From: Derxia gummosa DSM 723
Lineage (GTDB): Bacteria > Pseudomonadota > Gammaproteobacteria > Burkholderiales > Burkholderiaceae_E
Reading direction: 5' to 3'
DNA: 64,000 bases
NCBI RefSeq assembly: GCF_000482785.1
Contig: NZ_AXWS01000007.1
Span: forward strand, 248,001-312,000
Shown: positions 22,222 to 32,518 of the stretch, one piece after another
Position numbering within the stretch: position 1 is the first letter of the stretch
How the letters are laid out: each line of letters starts with the position of its first letter
Notes under the pieces: model-generated
What the model was told of the DNA's origin: nothing
The model's database searches: none
What the model saw: the letters and a program-made list of their open reading frames with translations, nothing else
Program-made: the position numbers and the translations under genes

Positions 22222-23424
22222 ATGAGCGTCGCGATGCAAACCGGGAATGCGGACGATGGTACGCGGCTGGTCGCCGACCTCGCCGAGATCGGCGCCGAGC
22301 GCTGGAATGCGCTGGTGCGGACGGCAACCGGGCGGCTCCACCCAGCGCTGCGGCATGAGTATCTGCACGCCTTCCATGAAAGCGGCAGCGCGTCGCCCGC
22401 CACCGGCTGGGAGCCCGGCTATCTCACGCTCTGGCGTGGCGGCGAGCTGGTGGGCGCGGCCCCGCTCTACCGCAAGCACCACTCTTGGGGCGAGTACGTG
22501 TTCGACTGGGCCTGGGCCCAGGCCTACGACCGTCACGGCCTCGACTACTACCCCAAGCTGCTGTGCGCGATCCCGTTCACGCCGGTGGGCGCGCCCAAGC
22601 TGCTCGCGGTCGATGCCGACACCCGCGCCGAACTGGCCCGCGCGCTGCTGCGGCATGCGCAGGAAAGCGGGCTGTCATCGCTGCACCTGCTGTTCACCGA
22701 TGCCGAGGAATCCGCCCTGCTCGACCAAGCCGGCCTGCTCAGGCGCGGCAACGTGCAGTTCCACTGGCACAACCCGGGCTGGGCCGGCTTCGATGACTAC
22801 CTCGCCAGCCTCGCCCAGCCCAAGCGCAAGAAGATCCGTGCCGAACGACGCCAGGTCGCGGCGGCCGGCGTGAGCTTCGAGCGCCTGACCGGCGCCGACA
22901 TCACGCCGGAGGATTGGGCCTTTTTCCATCGCTGCTACGTCAACACCTACCGCGAGCACAATTCGCGGCCCTATCTGAACCTCGAATTCTTTGCCCGGCT
23001 TGGCGCCACCATGAGCGAGCAGGCGCTGCTCGTCATCGCCCGCCACGGCGGCCAGCGCGTCGCCGCCGCGCTCAACCTGTTCGACGCCGACACGCTCTAC
23101 GGCCGCTACTGGGGCGCGCTCGCCCACATCCCCTGCCTGCATTTCGAGGCCTGCTACTACCAGGCGATCGAGTTCTGCATCGAGCGCGGCATCAGGCATT
23201 TCGAGGGTGGCGCTCAGGGAGAACACAAGCTCGCGCGCGGATTTCTCCCGACGGAGATGCGGAGCTTTCACTGGCTTGCGCATCAGGAATTCTCCGATGC
23301 CGTCCAGCGCTATCTGGAACGCGAATCGGCCGGCATCGAGCGCTACATCGACGAACTCGAAGCGCATGCCCCCTTTCGTCAAACCGATAAATTCGACCGC
23401 CCGGCGGCTGATGCAAGCCCTTGA
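22222..23424 (+). CDS. FemAB-like acyltransferase-fold protein (DUF482, peptidogalycan biosynthesis family)
   Basis: 400 aa from ATG 22222. It carries typical DUF482 signatures: FDWAWAQAYDRHGLDYYPKL, IPFTPVGAPKLL, SLAQPKRKKIRAERR, GRYWGALAHIPCLHFEACYYQ and HFEGGAQGEHKLARGFLP. The family belongs to the GNAT/FemAB superfamily and is often annotated as peptidogalycan biosynthesis, but no reaction is proven. It probably acts in the cytosol. The frame is open far upstream on the same strand, overlapping the NAD-synthetase-like gene; that part is antisense shadow. Confidence 0.87.
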   Translation: MSVAMQTGNADDGTRLVADLAEIGAERWNALVRTATGRLHPALRHEYLHAFHESGSASPATGWEPGYLTLWRGGELVGAAPLYRKHHSWGEYVFDWAWAQAYDRHGLDYYPKLLCAIPFTPVGAPKLLAVDADTRAELARALLRHAQESGLSSLHLLFTDAEESALLDQAGLLRRGNVQFHWHNPGWAGFDDYLASLAQPKRKKIRAERRQVAAAGVSFERLTGADITPEDWAFFHRCYVNTYREHNSRPYLNLEFFARLGATMSEQALLVIARHGGQRVAAALNLFDADTLYGRYWGALAHIPCLHFEACYYQAIEFCIERGIRHFEGGAQGEHKLARGFLPTEMRSFHWLAHQEFSDAVQRYLERESAGIERYIDELEAHAPFRQTDKFDRPAADASP

Positions 23425-23477
23425 ACCGACAGGCGAAACTTCGGCTTATTGCGGCGGGTGAGAGAAATGTGCCCGCC

Positions 23478-23483
23478 TATAAT
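23478..23483 (+). promoter_or_regulatory. Candidate -10 box of the Ser/Thr kinase gene
   Basis: A perfect TATAAT in the context CCTATAATCGGTC ends 8 nt before the kinase ATG at 23492, again implying a very short leader. No good -35 hexamer stands 17 bp upstream. The context is almost identical to that of the ftsK box. Confidence 0.42.
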
Positions 23484-23491
23484 CGGTCGCC

Positions 23492-25303
<1,812 letters not shown>

Positions 25304-25305
25304 CC

Positions 25306-25803
25306 GTGCATCGACACACTTCCGCCCCGGCGCGTCGCAGGCGTCCGGAGGCTCGCGCGGCGCTCGCCGCCAGTCTCGTCGCGCTCGCCCTGTCGGCGTG
25401 CGCCGTCATCAATCCGCCGCCGCCTTCCGTCACCGAGATGCTCGCGCGCCCGGCCGAGCAGGCGCTGCTCACCGGCATGCGCCTGTACGACGACGGCGAC
25501 TATCCCGCCGCCGAGCGCGAACTCGAACGCTCACTGGTGCTCGACCTGCGCGCCCCGCGCGACAAGGCCACGGCGCAGAAGTACCTCGCCTTCATCTACT
25601 GCACCTCGGGCCGCGAAAGCGCCTGCGAATTGGCCTTCCGCGCCGCGATCGACGCCGATCCGCGCTTCGCGCTCAGCCGCGCCGAGGAGGGCCATCCCGC
25701 CTGGGGGCCGGTGTATCGCCGGGTGCGAGGCACGGCGCCCGCCGCCGGCATCGAGATGCCGGTCGTGCCGCCGGCAATGCCGCGCAGAGCCGGCACGCCC
25801 TAG
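25306..25803 (+). CDS. TssQ-like T6SS-associated lipoprotein
   Basis: 165 aa with a GTG start 3 bp after the kinase stop. Signal segment LAASLVALALSACAV has a lipobox Cys; then a TPR-like helical region (LLTGMRLYDDGDYPAAERELERSL, KYLAFIYCTSGRESACELAFRAAI). It matches the TssQ type of lipoprotein that accompanies some type VI secretion clusters, including ones with Ser/Thr kinases. No other T6SS gene is in the window, so a T6SS role here is uncertain; a broader envelope-sensing pair with the kinase is possible. Confidence 0.72.
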   Translation: MHRHTSAPARRRRPEARAALAASLVALALSACAVINPPPPSVTEMLARPAEQALLTGMRLYDDGDYPAAERELERSLVLDLRAPRDKATAQKYLAFIYCTSGRESACELAFRAAIDADPRFALSRAEEGHPAWGPVYRRVRGTAPAAGIEMPVVPPAMPRRAGTP

Positions 25804-25821
25804 CCCTGCGGCGTGCCGGCA

Positions 25822-25859
25822 AGAAAAGACGGCGAACTCCCGAGGAGGAGTCCGCCGTC
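25822..25859 (-). terminator. Rho-independent terminator of ppa
   Basis: 13-bp arms at 25828-25840 and 25847-25859 with one mismatch and a 6-nt loop; the minus strand then reads TTTTCTT. It stands between the convergent TssQ-like gene and ppa and fits termination of ppa. Confidence 0.75.
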
Positions 25860-25898
25860 CGGCACTGCCATTGCCGCCCGCGTGGGGGCGGCGCCGCA

Positions 25899-26429
25899 TC
25901 ACTCGGCCTTGTAGTTCTTGAGACCGTCGAGGATTTCGCCGTGGGCGGCTTCCTTGTCGTCCCAGCCCAGCACCTTGACCCACTTGCCGGCTTCGAGATC
26001 CTTGTAGTGCTCGAAGAAATGCTGGATCTGCTTCAGGCGGATTTCCGGCACGTCCTTGATGCCCTGCCAGTGCGTGAACAGCGGGCAGATCTTGTCGACC
26101 GGCACGGCCAGCAGCTTGGCGTCCACGCCGCCTTCGTCTTCCATGCGCAGCATGCCGACCGCGCGGCAGCGCACGACGACGCCCGGCAGCAGCGGGAACG
26201 GGGTGTGCACGAGCACGTCCACCGGATCGCCATCGCCCGCGAGCGTCTGCGGGATGTAGCCGTAGTTCGCCGGATAGTGCATGGCGGTCATCATGAAGCG
26301 GTCGACGAACAGCGCGCCCGAGTCCTTGTCGACTTCGTACTTGATCGGGTCGGCGTTCATCGGAATCTCGATGACGACGTTGAAATCTTCGGGCAGGGAC
26401 TTGCCGGCGGGGATTTTGTCGAAGCTCAT
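25899..26429 (-). CDS. ppa: Inorganic pyrophosphatase (type I)
   Basis: 176 aa, the normal family I length. Active-site residues visible: [25 protein letters not shown] with the DxDPxD metal-binding aspartates, and Lys/Glu residues near the N-terminus ([18 protein letters not shown]). It hydrolyses pyrophosphate to phosphate in the cytosol and pulls biosynthetic reactions forward. A single gene with its own upstream TATAAT box (26620-26615) and downstream terminator. Confidence 0.97.
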   Translation of the reverse strand: MSFDKIPAGKSLPEDFNVVIEIPMNADPIKYEVDKDSGALFVDRFMMTAMHYPANYGYIPQTLAGDGDPVDVLVHTPFPLLPGVVVRCRAVGMLRMEDEGGVDAKLLAVPVDKICPLFTHWQGIKDVPEIRLKQIQHFFEHYKDLEAGKWVKVLGWDDKEAAHGEILDGLKNYKAE

Positions 26430-26831
26430 GGGATGGCTTTGCAGTGGTAGTGAATCGGGTTCGGCGGAACTGGAATCCGGATCGCGGATGGCGCGCGACG
26501 GGCGAAGACGGCTTCCCGGAGGAGCGCCCGTCGCTCGCTGGCGCGGGTCTGTTCTGGTGGCTGCGGGCCGGATCGGATGGATCGCATCGGCCGGCCCGGT
26601 TGCGAGGCGCGCGGATTATAGCCAGCACGTTTTGCATCGCAGGAAGCTTCGACAGGCAGCGTCGAGGCCGGTCCGGCAGGCAGCCTGCGGGATAATCGGG
26701 CGGCGCGCTTACGTGAACTTTGCCCGCAAAAGCCCGGCCAAGGAGGACGAATGCCGCGCTTCTCCCGGCATTGAAGCCTGCACGCCACGCCTTCACCTGT
26801 TCCGTACTACTTCACAGCATCGGATTCCGCC
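26430..26831. promoter_or_regulatory. Divergent intergenic region ppa / cnoX
   Basis: 402 bp with no supported gene. On the minus strand a perfect TATAAT at 26620-26615 (context GCTATAATCCG) would serve ppa with a leader near 180 nt. On the plus strand GATAAT at 26691-26696 could serve cnoX. No convincing -35 element was seen for either. Nothing else is recognisable. Confidence 0.45.
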
Positions 26832-27692
26832 ATGAGCAGCACAACCATCGCCACCTTCCAGCAGGACGTCATCGAAGCCTCGCTGCAGCAGCCCGTGCTC
26901 GTGGACTTCTGGGCGCCGTGGTGCGGCCCCTGCAAGACGCTCGGCCCGATGCTCGAACGTCTCGAAGCCGAATACGCCGGCCGCTTCAAGCTCGTGAAGA
27001 TCAATTCCGACGAGAACCCCGAGCTGTCGCAAGCCTTCCGCATCCGCTCGATTCCGTATGTAGTCGCGTTTTCCGGCGGCCGGCCGGTCGACCAGTTCAT
27101 GGGCGCGGTGAGCGAAGGCGAGCTGCGCCAGTTCATCGAGCGGCTGGTGCCGAATCCGAGCGACGTCGAGCACGCCAAGGCGCGCGACCTGCTGGAGCAG
27201 GGCGACGTCGAGGGCGCGATCGAGGCGCTGCGCACCGCGCTTGCGCTCGACCCGGCCAACGACATGCCGCGCCTCGACCTGATCGGCCTGCTGCTCGACA
27301 AGGGCGACGCCAACGGCGCCGAGGGTCAACTCGCGGCGCTGTCGCCGCGCACCAAGTCCGACCCCGAGTTCGCGCCGCACATCCAGGCGTTGCAAACCCA
27401 TCTCGACGCGCTCAAGCAGCAGAACGCCCTGCCCGCCGCACCCGAACTGGAGGCGCGCATCGCCGCCAACGGCCGCGATCTCGATGCGCGCAAGGAGCTG
27501 GCCCAGCTGTACATCTCCCACCAGGCTTGGGAGCAGGCGCTGGAGCAGCTGCTGGAAATCGTGCAGGCCGACCGCGCCTTCGACGAGGACTACGGCCGTC
27601 GCACGATGATCCAGGTGTTCGACCTCGCGGCAGACAACGCGCCGCTCGTGAGCCGTTTCCGCCGCGCGCTGTCGTCGGCAATCCTCAAGTAA
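26832..27692 (+). CDS. cnoX: Thioredoxin-TPR co-chaperone (CnoX/YbbN type)
   Basis: 286 aa. N-terminal thioredoxin domain with WCGPC (Cys31 and Cys34), then a TPR-type helical domain (EHAKARDLLEQGDVEGAIEALRTALALDP) and a C-terminal repeat region (DARKELAQLYISHQAWEQALEQLLEIVQ). CnoX holds unfolded proteins under oxidative chlorine stress and passes them to GroEL. The intact CxxC means it could also reduce disulfides, unlike E. coli CnoX, which lacks the first Cys. It ends exactly at the convergent tcdA stop. Confidence 0.88.
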   Translation: MSSTTIATFQQDVIEASLQQPVLVDFWAPWCGPCKTLGPMLERLEAEYAGRFKLVKINSDENPELSQAFRIRSIPYVVAFSGGRPVDQFMGAVSEGELRQFIERLVPNPSDVEHAKARDLLEQGDVEGAIEALRTALALDPANDMPRLDLIGLLLDKGDANGAEGQLAALSPRTKSDPEFAPHIQALQTHLDALKQQNALPAAPELEARIAANGRDLDARKELAQLYISHQAWEQALEQLLEIVQADRAFDEDYGRRTMIQVFDLAADNAPLVSRFRRALSSAILK

Positions 27693-28637
27693 TCAGACGG
27701 CGGCCTCGCGCGCCGCCATATCCAGCAGCCAGCCCGCCGCCGCAAGGCCGACCGTCGCGGTGACATGCATGGCCGAGCCGTAGCCGGCGCAGGCCAGCGC
27801 CGCGCCGGGCGCGCAGGCGGCCACCGGAGCGGCGGCGGGCGGTTCATCCACGAACACCGCCATCACGCCGAAGGCCGTTACTTTCTTCGCGCCGCCGGCC
27901 GGAAAGCCGTGTTCCTTGCGCAGCTTCGTGCGCAGCCGCGCGAGCAGCGGGTCGTTGCGCACCCGCGCCAGATCGTCGATACGCACCGCCGTGGCGTCAC
28001 GCTTGCCGCCCGCCGCGCCGCAGACGATCAGCTTCAGTCCCGCCTTGCGCGCATGCGCGGCGAGCGCCGTCTTGGCCTTGATGTCGTCGATGCAGTCGAG
28101 CACCGCGTCGCAGCCGGCGGTGATTTCGGCGAGGTTGTCGGGCGTCAGGAAGTCATCGACCGTTTCCACCGCACAGCCGGTGCCCATCGCCGCGATGCGC
28201 GCGGCCATCGCCTCGACCTTCGCGCGGCCGACCTCGGCTTCCAGCGCATGCACCTGACGGTTGATGTTGGAGTCGGCGATGTGGTCGAGATCGACCAGCC
28301 GCAGCGTACCGACGCCCGAGCGCGCGAGCGCCTCGGCCGCCCACGAGCCCACGCCGCCGATGCCGATGACGCCCACCCGCATCGCGTCGAGCCGCGCGGC
28401 GGCGGGCGCGCCGTAGAGCCGCGCGATGCCGCCGATGCGGCGCGCCCGCAAGTCCTCATGGTCGGCTGCGGCTTCGGCGGACGTGGCTTGGGCGGCTGGC
28501 GCGTCGGCCCGATCGGCGACGGCATCCGCCGGGGCCGCGCCAGTCGCATCGCCACTGAGGGCCGGTGCGGGATGCACGGCGGAGGGCGGCGCGATCCCTG
28601 CTTGGAGGGCGGGTGCTGCCGGATTCTGGTCAGTCAT
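27693..28637 (-). CDS. tcdA: tRNA threonylcarbamoyladenosine dehydratase
   Basis: 314 aa. The E1-like domain begins near residue 60: RIGGIARLYG, GVIGIGGVGSWAAEALARSG (nucleotide loop), LVDLDHIADSNINRQVHA, DDIKAKTALAAHARK and the GGAKKV region with Cys residues. TcdA cyclises t6A37 in tRNAs with ATP. The first ~58 residues are an Ala/Pro/Asp-rich extension not seen in usual 260-270 aa members; a later start is possible but no better ribosome site was seen. The 3' end abuts the cnoX stop with no gap. Confidence 0.92.
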   Translation of the reverse strand: MTDQNPAAPALQAGIAPPSAVHPAPALSGDATGAAPADAVADRADAPAAQATSAEAAADHEDLRARRIGGIARLYGAPAAARLDAMRVGVIGIGGVGSWAAEALARSGVGTLRLVDLDHIADSNINRQVHALEAEVGRAKVEAMAARIAAMGTGCAVETVDDFLTPDNLAEITAGCDAVLDCIDDIKAKTALAAHARKAGLKLIVCGAAGGKRDATAVRIDDLARVRNDPLLARLRTKLRKEHGFPAGGAKKVTAFGVMAVFVDEPPAAAPVAACAPGAALACAGYGSAMHVTATVGLAAAGWLLDMAAREAAV

Positions 28638-28743
28638 CGGTGCTTCGCGGGTCGTGGCTTGCGGGGGCGGGATTGTCCCAAATGCCGCCGGACGCCGCCG
28701 CTCATCGCGGTTTCGAGCACCGGTCGGCGCGTCGGCGGCGACC

Positions 28744-28749
28744 TACAAT
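28744..28749 (+). promoter_or_regulatory. Candidate -10 box of chaC
   Basis: TACAAT in the context ACCTACAATCCG, 37 bp before the chaC ATG, in the divergent tcdA-chaC gap. No good -35 is visible. Confidence 0.35.
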
Positions 28750-28786
28750 CCGATGGCCGTTTCGCCCACGCGCGCCTTGCACCGTC

Positions 28787-29545
28787 ATGTCAGACCGTCT
28801 CGATCACGCCTTCGTCCCCGCCGCCGAGCCGCCAGCCCGGCGCGATGACGACGCGCCGCCCTGCGAACCGGCCGCGCGGCATGACGCCGCCCCGGCCACG
28901 CCCGCCTTCCCGCCCGCCACCGCGCCGCTCGACCTCACACGCATCGGCGCCCTCATCGCCGCCACGCCGATCTGGGACGACACCCGGCTCGGCGCCAGCA
29001 TCGACGCCACGCTCGACGGCTGGGATGGAGCGAGCGATGTCTGGGTCTTCGCCTATGGCTCGCTGATCTGGAAGCCAGAATTCGCCCACATCGAAGCGCG
29101 CCGCGCGCGGGTGCACGGCCTGCATCGCCGACTCTGCCTGTGGAGCACGCTGACGCGCGGCACCTGCGCCGCACCGGGCCTCGTGCTCGGGCTTGACGCC
29201 GGCGGCAGTTGCGACGGCGTGGCCTACCGCCTGCCGGCGCGCGACGTGCGCGACGCCTTCACCCGGCTGTGGCAGCGCGAGATGAAGCGTGGCAGTTATC
29301 TGCCCGTGTTCCTGCGCACACGCACCGAGCGCGGCCCGATCAGTGCCCTTGCCTTCGCCATAAACCGCGAGCTGCCCTGCTATGCCGGCCATCTCGGCGA
29401 CGCCCAGGTGGCCGAGGTGCTGCGCCGCGCCGCCCATGGCCGCTGCGGCAGCAGCCGCGACTACGTGCTGCACACGGTCGCGGCGCTGCGCGGCCACGGC
29501 ATCCACGATGCCGGGCTGGAGCGGGTCGCCGCGCTGCTCGGCTGA
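28787..29545 (+). CDS. chaC: Glutathione-specific gamma-glutamylcyclotransferase (ChaC family)
   Basis: 252 aa from ATG 28787. The core begins about residue 85 with VWVFAYGSLIWKPEF (the YGSL substrate loop), followed by HRRLCLWSTLTRGTCAAPGLVLGLDAGG and YLPVFLRTRT. The catalytic Glu of ChaC falls in the WQREMKRGSY region. It would cleave glutathione to 5-oxoproline and Cys-Gly in the cytosol. The first ~50 residues are a Pro/Ala/Asp-rich extension similar in character to that of tcdA across the divergent promoter. Confidence 0.92.
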   Translation: MSDRLDHAFVPAAEPPARRDDDAPPCEPAARHDAAPATPAFPPATAPLDLTRIGALIAATPIWDDTRLGASIDATLDGWDGASDVWVFAYGSLIWKPEFAHIEARRARVHGLHRRLCLWSTLTRGTCAAPGLVLGLDAGGSCDGVAYRLPARDVRDAFTRLWQREMKRGSYLPVFLRTRTERGPISALAFAINRELPCYAGHLGDAQVAEVLRRAAHGRCGSSRDYVLHTVAALRGHGIHDAGLERVAALLG

Positions 29546-29563
29546 CGCGAGCCCCTCCGGCCG

Positions 29564-29698
29564 CTTGGGCCGCGATGGCCGCTTGGGCCACTTGGGCCAC
29601 TTGGGCCGCTTGGGCCACTTGGGCCACTTGGGCCGCTTGGGCCGCTTGGGCCGCTTGGGCCGCTTGGGCCGCTTGGGCCGCTTGGGCCGCGATGGTCG
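29564..29698. repeat. 9-bp tandem repeat (minisatellite) after chaC
   Basis: Fifteen consecutive 9-bp units without a break. Thirteen are CTTGGGCCG or CTTGGGCCA, flanked by two CGATGG(C/T)CG variants at positions 2 and 15. The last seven CTTGGGCCG units are identical. It starts 18 bp after the chaC stop and is not in any supported gene; all frames stay open only because 9 is a multiple of 3. The rest of the gap to 29921 shows no gene or clear signal. Length variation between strains is likely. Confidence 0.92.
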
Positions 29699-29921
29699 CG
29701 ACCGTCCGGGCCGACAGCGGCCGCAGCGCGGCCGGCGAGCCACGTCGCCCCAGCATGTTTGCGTGAAGCGTGACGGCTGTTTCAGCCGAGGTGATTTCCC
29801 GATTGGTCGCGCAACATGCGCGCAACCAAGCTTGCGCGGCCGGCGCCGACCGCGCCCATCGCAGGCGCGCGCCGCCCGCGGCGCCACATCCGGCGCGCCG
29901 GCCATCCAGGGAGATCGATTC

Positions 29922-31994
29922 ATGAAGAACAGGCTTTGGCTCGCGCTCATCGCCCCGCTCGCGCTAGGCGCGTGCTGGGAGGTCGATGGCAACGACAACG
30001 ACCTCAACAGCAAGCCAAGCTGGCTCGGCAGCGTCAGCACCGCCAGCTACGACGGCGGCAGCGACGACCTGCTCACCGCCGGCCTCGGCAAGGACGGCCT
30101 CGCGGGCGCGGCGCCCGGCTATGCCAATGCCGCCTCACCCACCGCCGCCGAGATCCGCAAGAACACGATCTACGTGAACTACCGCGCGCTGGTGGACATG
30201 ACCACCAACGGCGGCTACGGCCGGCTCTGGGGCCCGAACATCGACCTCGAAGGCAATGACACGCTGGGCGCGGGCAAGATCGCCGGGACCGAATCGCTCG
30301 CCTTCGCCGACGACGGCAACGGCGCGCAGAACGTGACGGTCATGGTCCAGATCCCCGCCAGCTTCAGCAAGGCGAACCCCTGCATCGTCACTGCCACCTC
30401 GTCCGGCTCGCGCGGCGTGTACGGCGCGGTGTCGGCGGCCGGCGAATGGGGCCTCAAGCGCGGCTGCGCCGTGGCCTATACCGACAAGGGCAGCGGCAAC
30501 GGCGCGCACGAACTGGGCAGCAACACGGTCACGCTCATCAACGGGCTCACGGCCAATGCGACGACGGCCGGCAAGGACAGCCTGTTCACCGCCGACATCA
30601 CCAGCGCCCAGCGCAGCGCGTTCAATACCACCTGGCCCAACCGCTATGCCTACAAGCATGCGCATTCGCAGCAGAACCCGGAGAAGGACTGGGGCAAGTC
30701 GACGCTGCGCGCGATCGAATTCGCGCTCTACCAGCTCAACGAGCTGAAGGGGGATCGCAACAGCGACAACAAGGCGCTGCGCACCTTCACCGCCGCCAAC
30801 ACGACGGTGATCGCGTCATCGGTGTCGAACGGCGGCGGCGCGGCGCTGGCGGCGGCCGAGCAGGACACGTCCGGCCTCATCGACGCGGTGGTCGTGGGCG
30901 AGCCGCAGGTGTACGTCAACCTGCCGGCGGGCGTGAGCATCGCGCGCAACGGCGTGACGGTGCCGAGCGCGGGCCGGCCGCTCTACGACTACGTGACGGT
31001 CGCCAACCTCATGCAGCCCTGCGCGGCCTGGGCGGCAGCGGCCAGCGGTTCGCCGTTCCAGGCATCGGTCACGCAAGCCGATGCCCAGGCGCGCTGCGCG
31101 GCGCTCGTGGCGGGCGGCTACATCAGCGGCGGCAGCTTCGCCGCGCAGTCGGCGGCGGCGCTCGCGGCGCTGCACGCGGCCGGCTGGGAGAGCGAGAGCG
31201 ATCTGCTGCATGCCTCGCATTTCGCGCTGAGCGCGACCCAGGCCGTGGCCGTGACCTATGCCAACGCCTACAGCCGCTCGTCGGTGCTCGACAACCTGTG
31301 CGACTACAGCTTCGCCACCGTCGACAGCAACGGCAGGCCGGCCGCGCCCGCCGCCTCGCCGATGCCGACGATCTTCGCCAGCGGCAACGGCGTGCCGCCG
31401 TCGTCCACGGTCAACCTGGTGCTCAACTCGGCCACCGGCGGCCCGATCCGCCACTACCTCGCCAACGGCGATTTCGGCTACGTGGGCGCGGACTGCCTGC
31501 GCACGCTGTGGACCGGCAATTCGGCGCTGGCCCAGCGCGTGAAGGCCGGCGTGGCCGAGATCCGCCTGACGGGCAACCTGCACGGCAAGCCGGCGCTGAT
31601 CGTGCAGGGCCGCTCCGATGCGCTGGTGCCGGTCAACCATGCCTCGCGCGCCTATCTGGCGGCGAACAAGTCGGTGGAAGGCGCGAGCAGTAAGCTGAGC
31701 TACATCGAGGTCACGAACGGCCAGCATTTCGACGGCTTCCTGGGGCTGGCGGGCTTCGACACGCGCTTCATTCCCGTCCACTACTACAACCTCCAGGCGC
31801 TCAACCTCATGTGGGCGAAGCTCAAGTCGAACGCCGCGCTGCCGGTGTCGCAGGTGGTGCGCGCAACGCCGCGCGGCGGCTCGGACGGCGCGGCGCCAGC
31901 GCTCACGACGGCCAACCTGCCGGCCATCTCCAGCTCGGTGGACGCGGGCAACCTCATCAGCTTCAGCAACAACCGGCTGAACGTGCCGAACTGA
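29922..31994 (+). CDS. D-(-)-3-hydroxybutyrate oligomer hydrolase
   Basis: 690 aa, matching the large 3HB-oligomer hydrolase family. The lipoprotein-like N-terminus (LALIAPLALGACWEV) suggests export. Seen: a SSVSNGGGAALAAAE nucleophile-Ser region, IVQGRSDALVPVNHASRAYL (a likely Asp) and TNGQHFDGFL (a likely His), completing an alpha/beta hydrolase triad. It degrades oligomers from polyhydroxybutyrate breakdown to 3-hydroxybutyrate. The ATG at 29922 follows AGGGAG. No PHB synthase or depolymerase is in the window. Confidence 0.92.
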   Translation: MKNRLWLALIAPLALGACWEVDGNDNDLNSKPSWLGSVSTASYDGGSDDLLTAGLGKDGLAGAAPGYANAASPTAAEIRKNTIYVNYRALVDMTTNGGYGRLWGPNIDLEGNDTLGAGKIAGTESLAFADDGNGAQNVTVMVQIPASFSKANPCIVTATSSGSRGVYGAVSAAGEWGLKRGCAVAYTDKGSGNGAHELGSNTVTLINGLTANATTAGKDSLFTADITSAQRSAFNTTWPNRYAYKHAHSQQNPEKDWGKSTLRAIEFALYQLNELKGDRNSDNKALRTFTAANTTVIASSVSNGGGAALAAAEQDTSGLIDAVVVGEPQVYVNLPAGVSIARNGVTVPSAGRPLYDYVTVANLMQPCAAWAAAASGSPFQASVTQADAQARCAALVAGGYISGGSFAAQSAAALAALHAAGWESESDLLHASHFALSATQAVAVTYANAYSRSSVLDNLCDYSFATVDSNGRPAAPAASPMPTIFASGNGVPPSSTVNLVLNSATGGPIRHYLANGDFGYVGADCLRTLWTGNSALAQRVKAGVAEIRLTGNLHGKPALIVQGRSDALVPVNHASRAYLAANKSVEGASSKLSYIEVTNGQHFDGFLGLAGFDTRFIPVHYYNLQALNLMWAKLKSNAALPVSQVVRATPRGGSDGAAPALTTANLPAISSSVDAGNLISFSNNRLNVPN

Positions 31995-32004
31995 AGCTGC
32001 GCCG

Positions 32005-32517
32005 TCAGAGCAGGACCGGCCGATCGGGCAGCTCGTTGGGATTGCCCGGCCGCGCCGGCGCTACCTCGGCCAGCGCGTCGTGGATGGCGCCAAGGCCGAC
32101 CTCGGCGCCGCCACGCCAGTCGGCCCGCGCGAAGCTGGCCTGCATCGCGGCGCAGATCCCGGCCCAGCGGGCCGCGCCGACGGCGGCCGCCACGCCCCGG
32201 TCGGCAACGATCTCCACCGCCCGGTCGGCCAGCCCGACGTAGACGAGCACGCCGGTATTGCGCTCGGTGTCCCAGACGCCGAGCCGCGCGAACAGCGCCG
32301 CCGCCCGCGCGCGCGGCGAGGTGCCGGCGAGCAGCTCGGCCAGCGGCAGGCCGCCCTCGATCACGAAACGCAGCTCACCCTCATGCCGACGCTCGCCGGC
32401 GGCGATGCTCGCGGCGATCGCGTCGAGCACGGCCGCGTCCAGCGCGCGCCGCACGCGCCACGACGGCCAGGCCAGATGGCGCAACAGCCGGCGCCAGCGC
32501 GAAATCGTCATCGCCAT
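32005..32517 (-). CDS. TPM-domain protein, short form
   Basis: About 170 aa from ATG 32517, or MTIS two codons later. TPM fold: ERRHEGELRFVIEGGLPL, ARLGVWDTERNTGVLVYVGLADRAVEIVADRGVAA. No clear signal peptide or transmembrane helix. TPM domains occur in phosphatases and in photosystem repair proteins; the bacterial role is not settled. It follows the long TPM gene with a stop-start overlap region and the lemA gene further upstream, a common lemA-TPM-TPM operon. Confidence 0.82.
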   Translation of the reverse strand: MAMTISRWRRLLRHLAWPSWRVRRALDAAVLDAIAASIAAGERRHEGELRFVIEGGLPLAELLAGTSPRARAAALFARLGVWDTERNTGVLVYVGLADRAVEIVADRGVAAAVGAARWAGICAAMQASFARADWRGGAEVGLGAIHDALAEVAPARPGNPNELPDRPVLL

Positions 32518-32518
32518 C

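Noticed and set aside
28790-30040. Minus-strand frame containing an Arg-Pro-Lys tripeptide repeat
   Set aside because: The repeat comes from the 9-bp DNA minisatellite, and the rest is antisense to chaC; no start signal.
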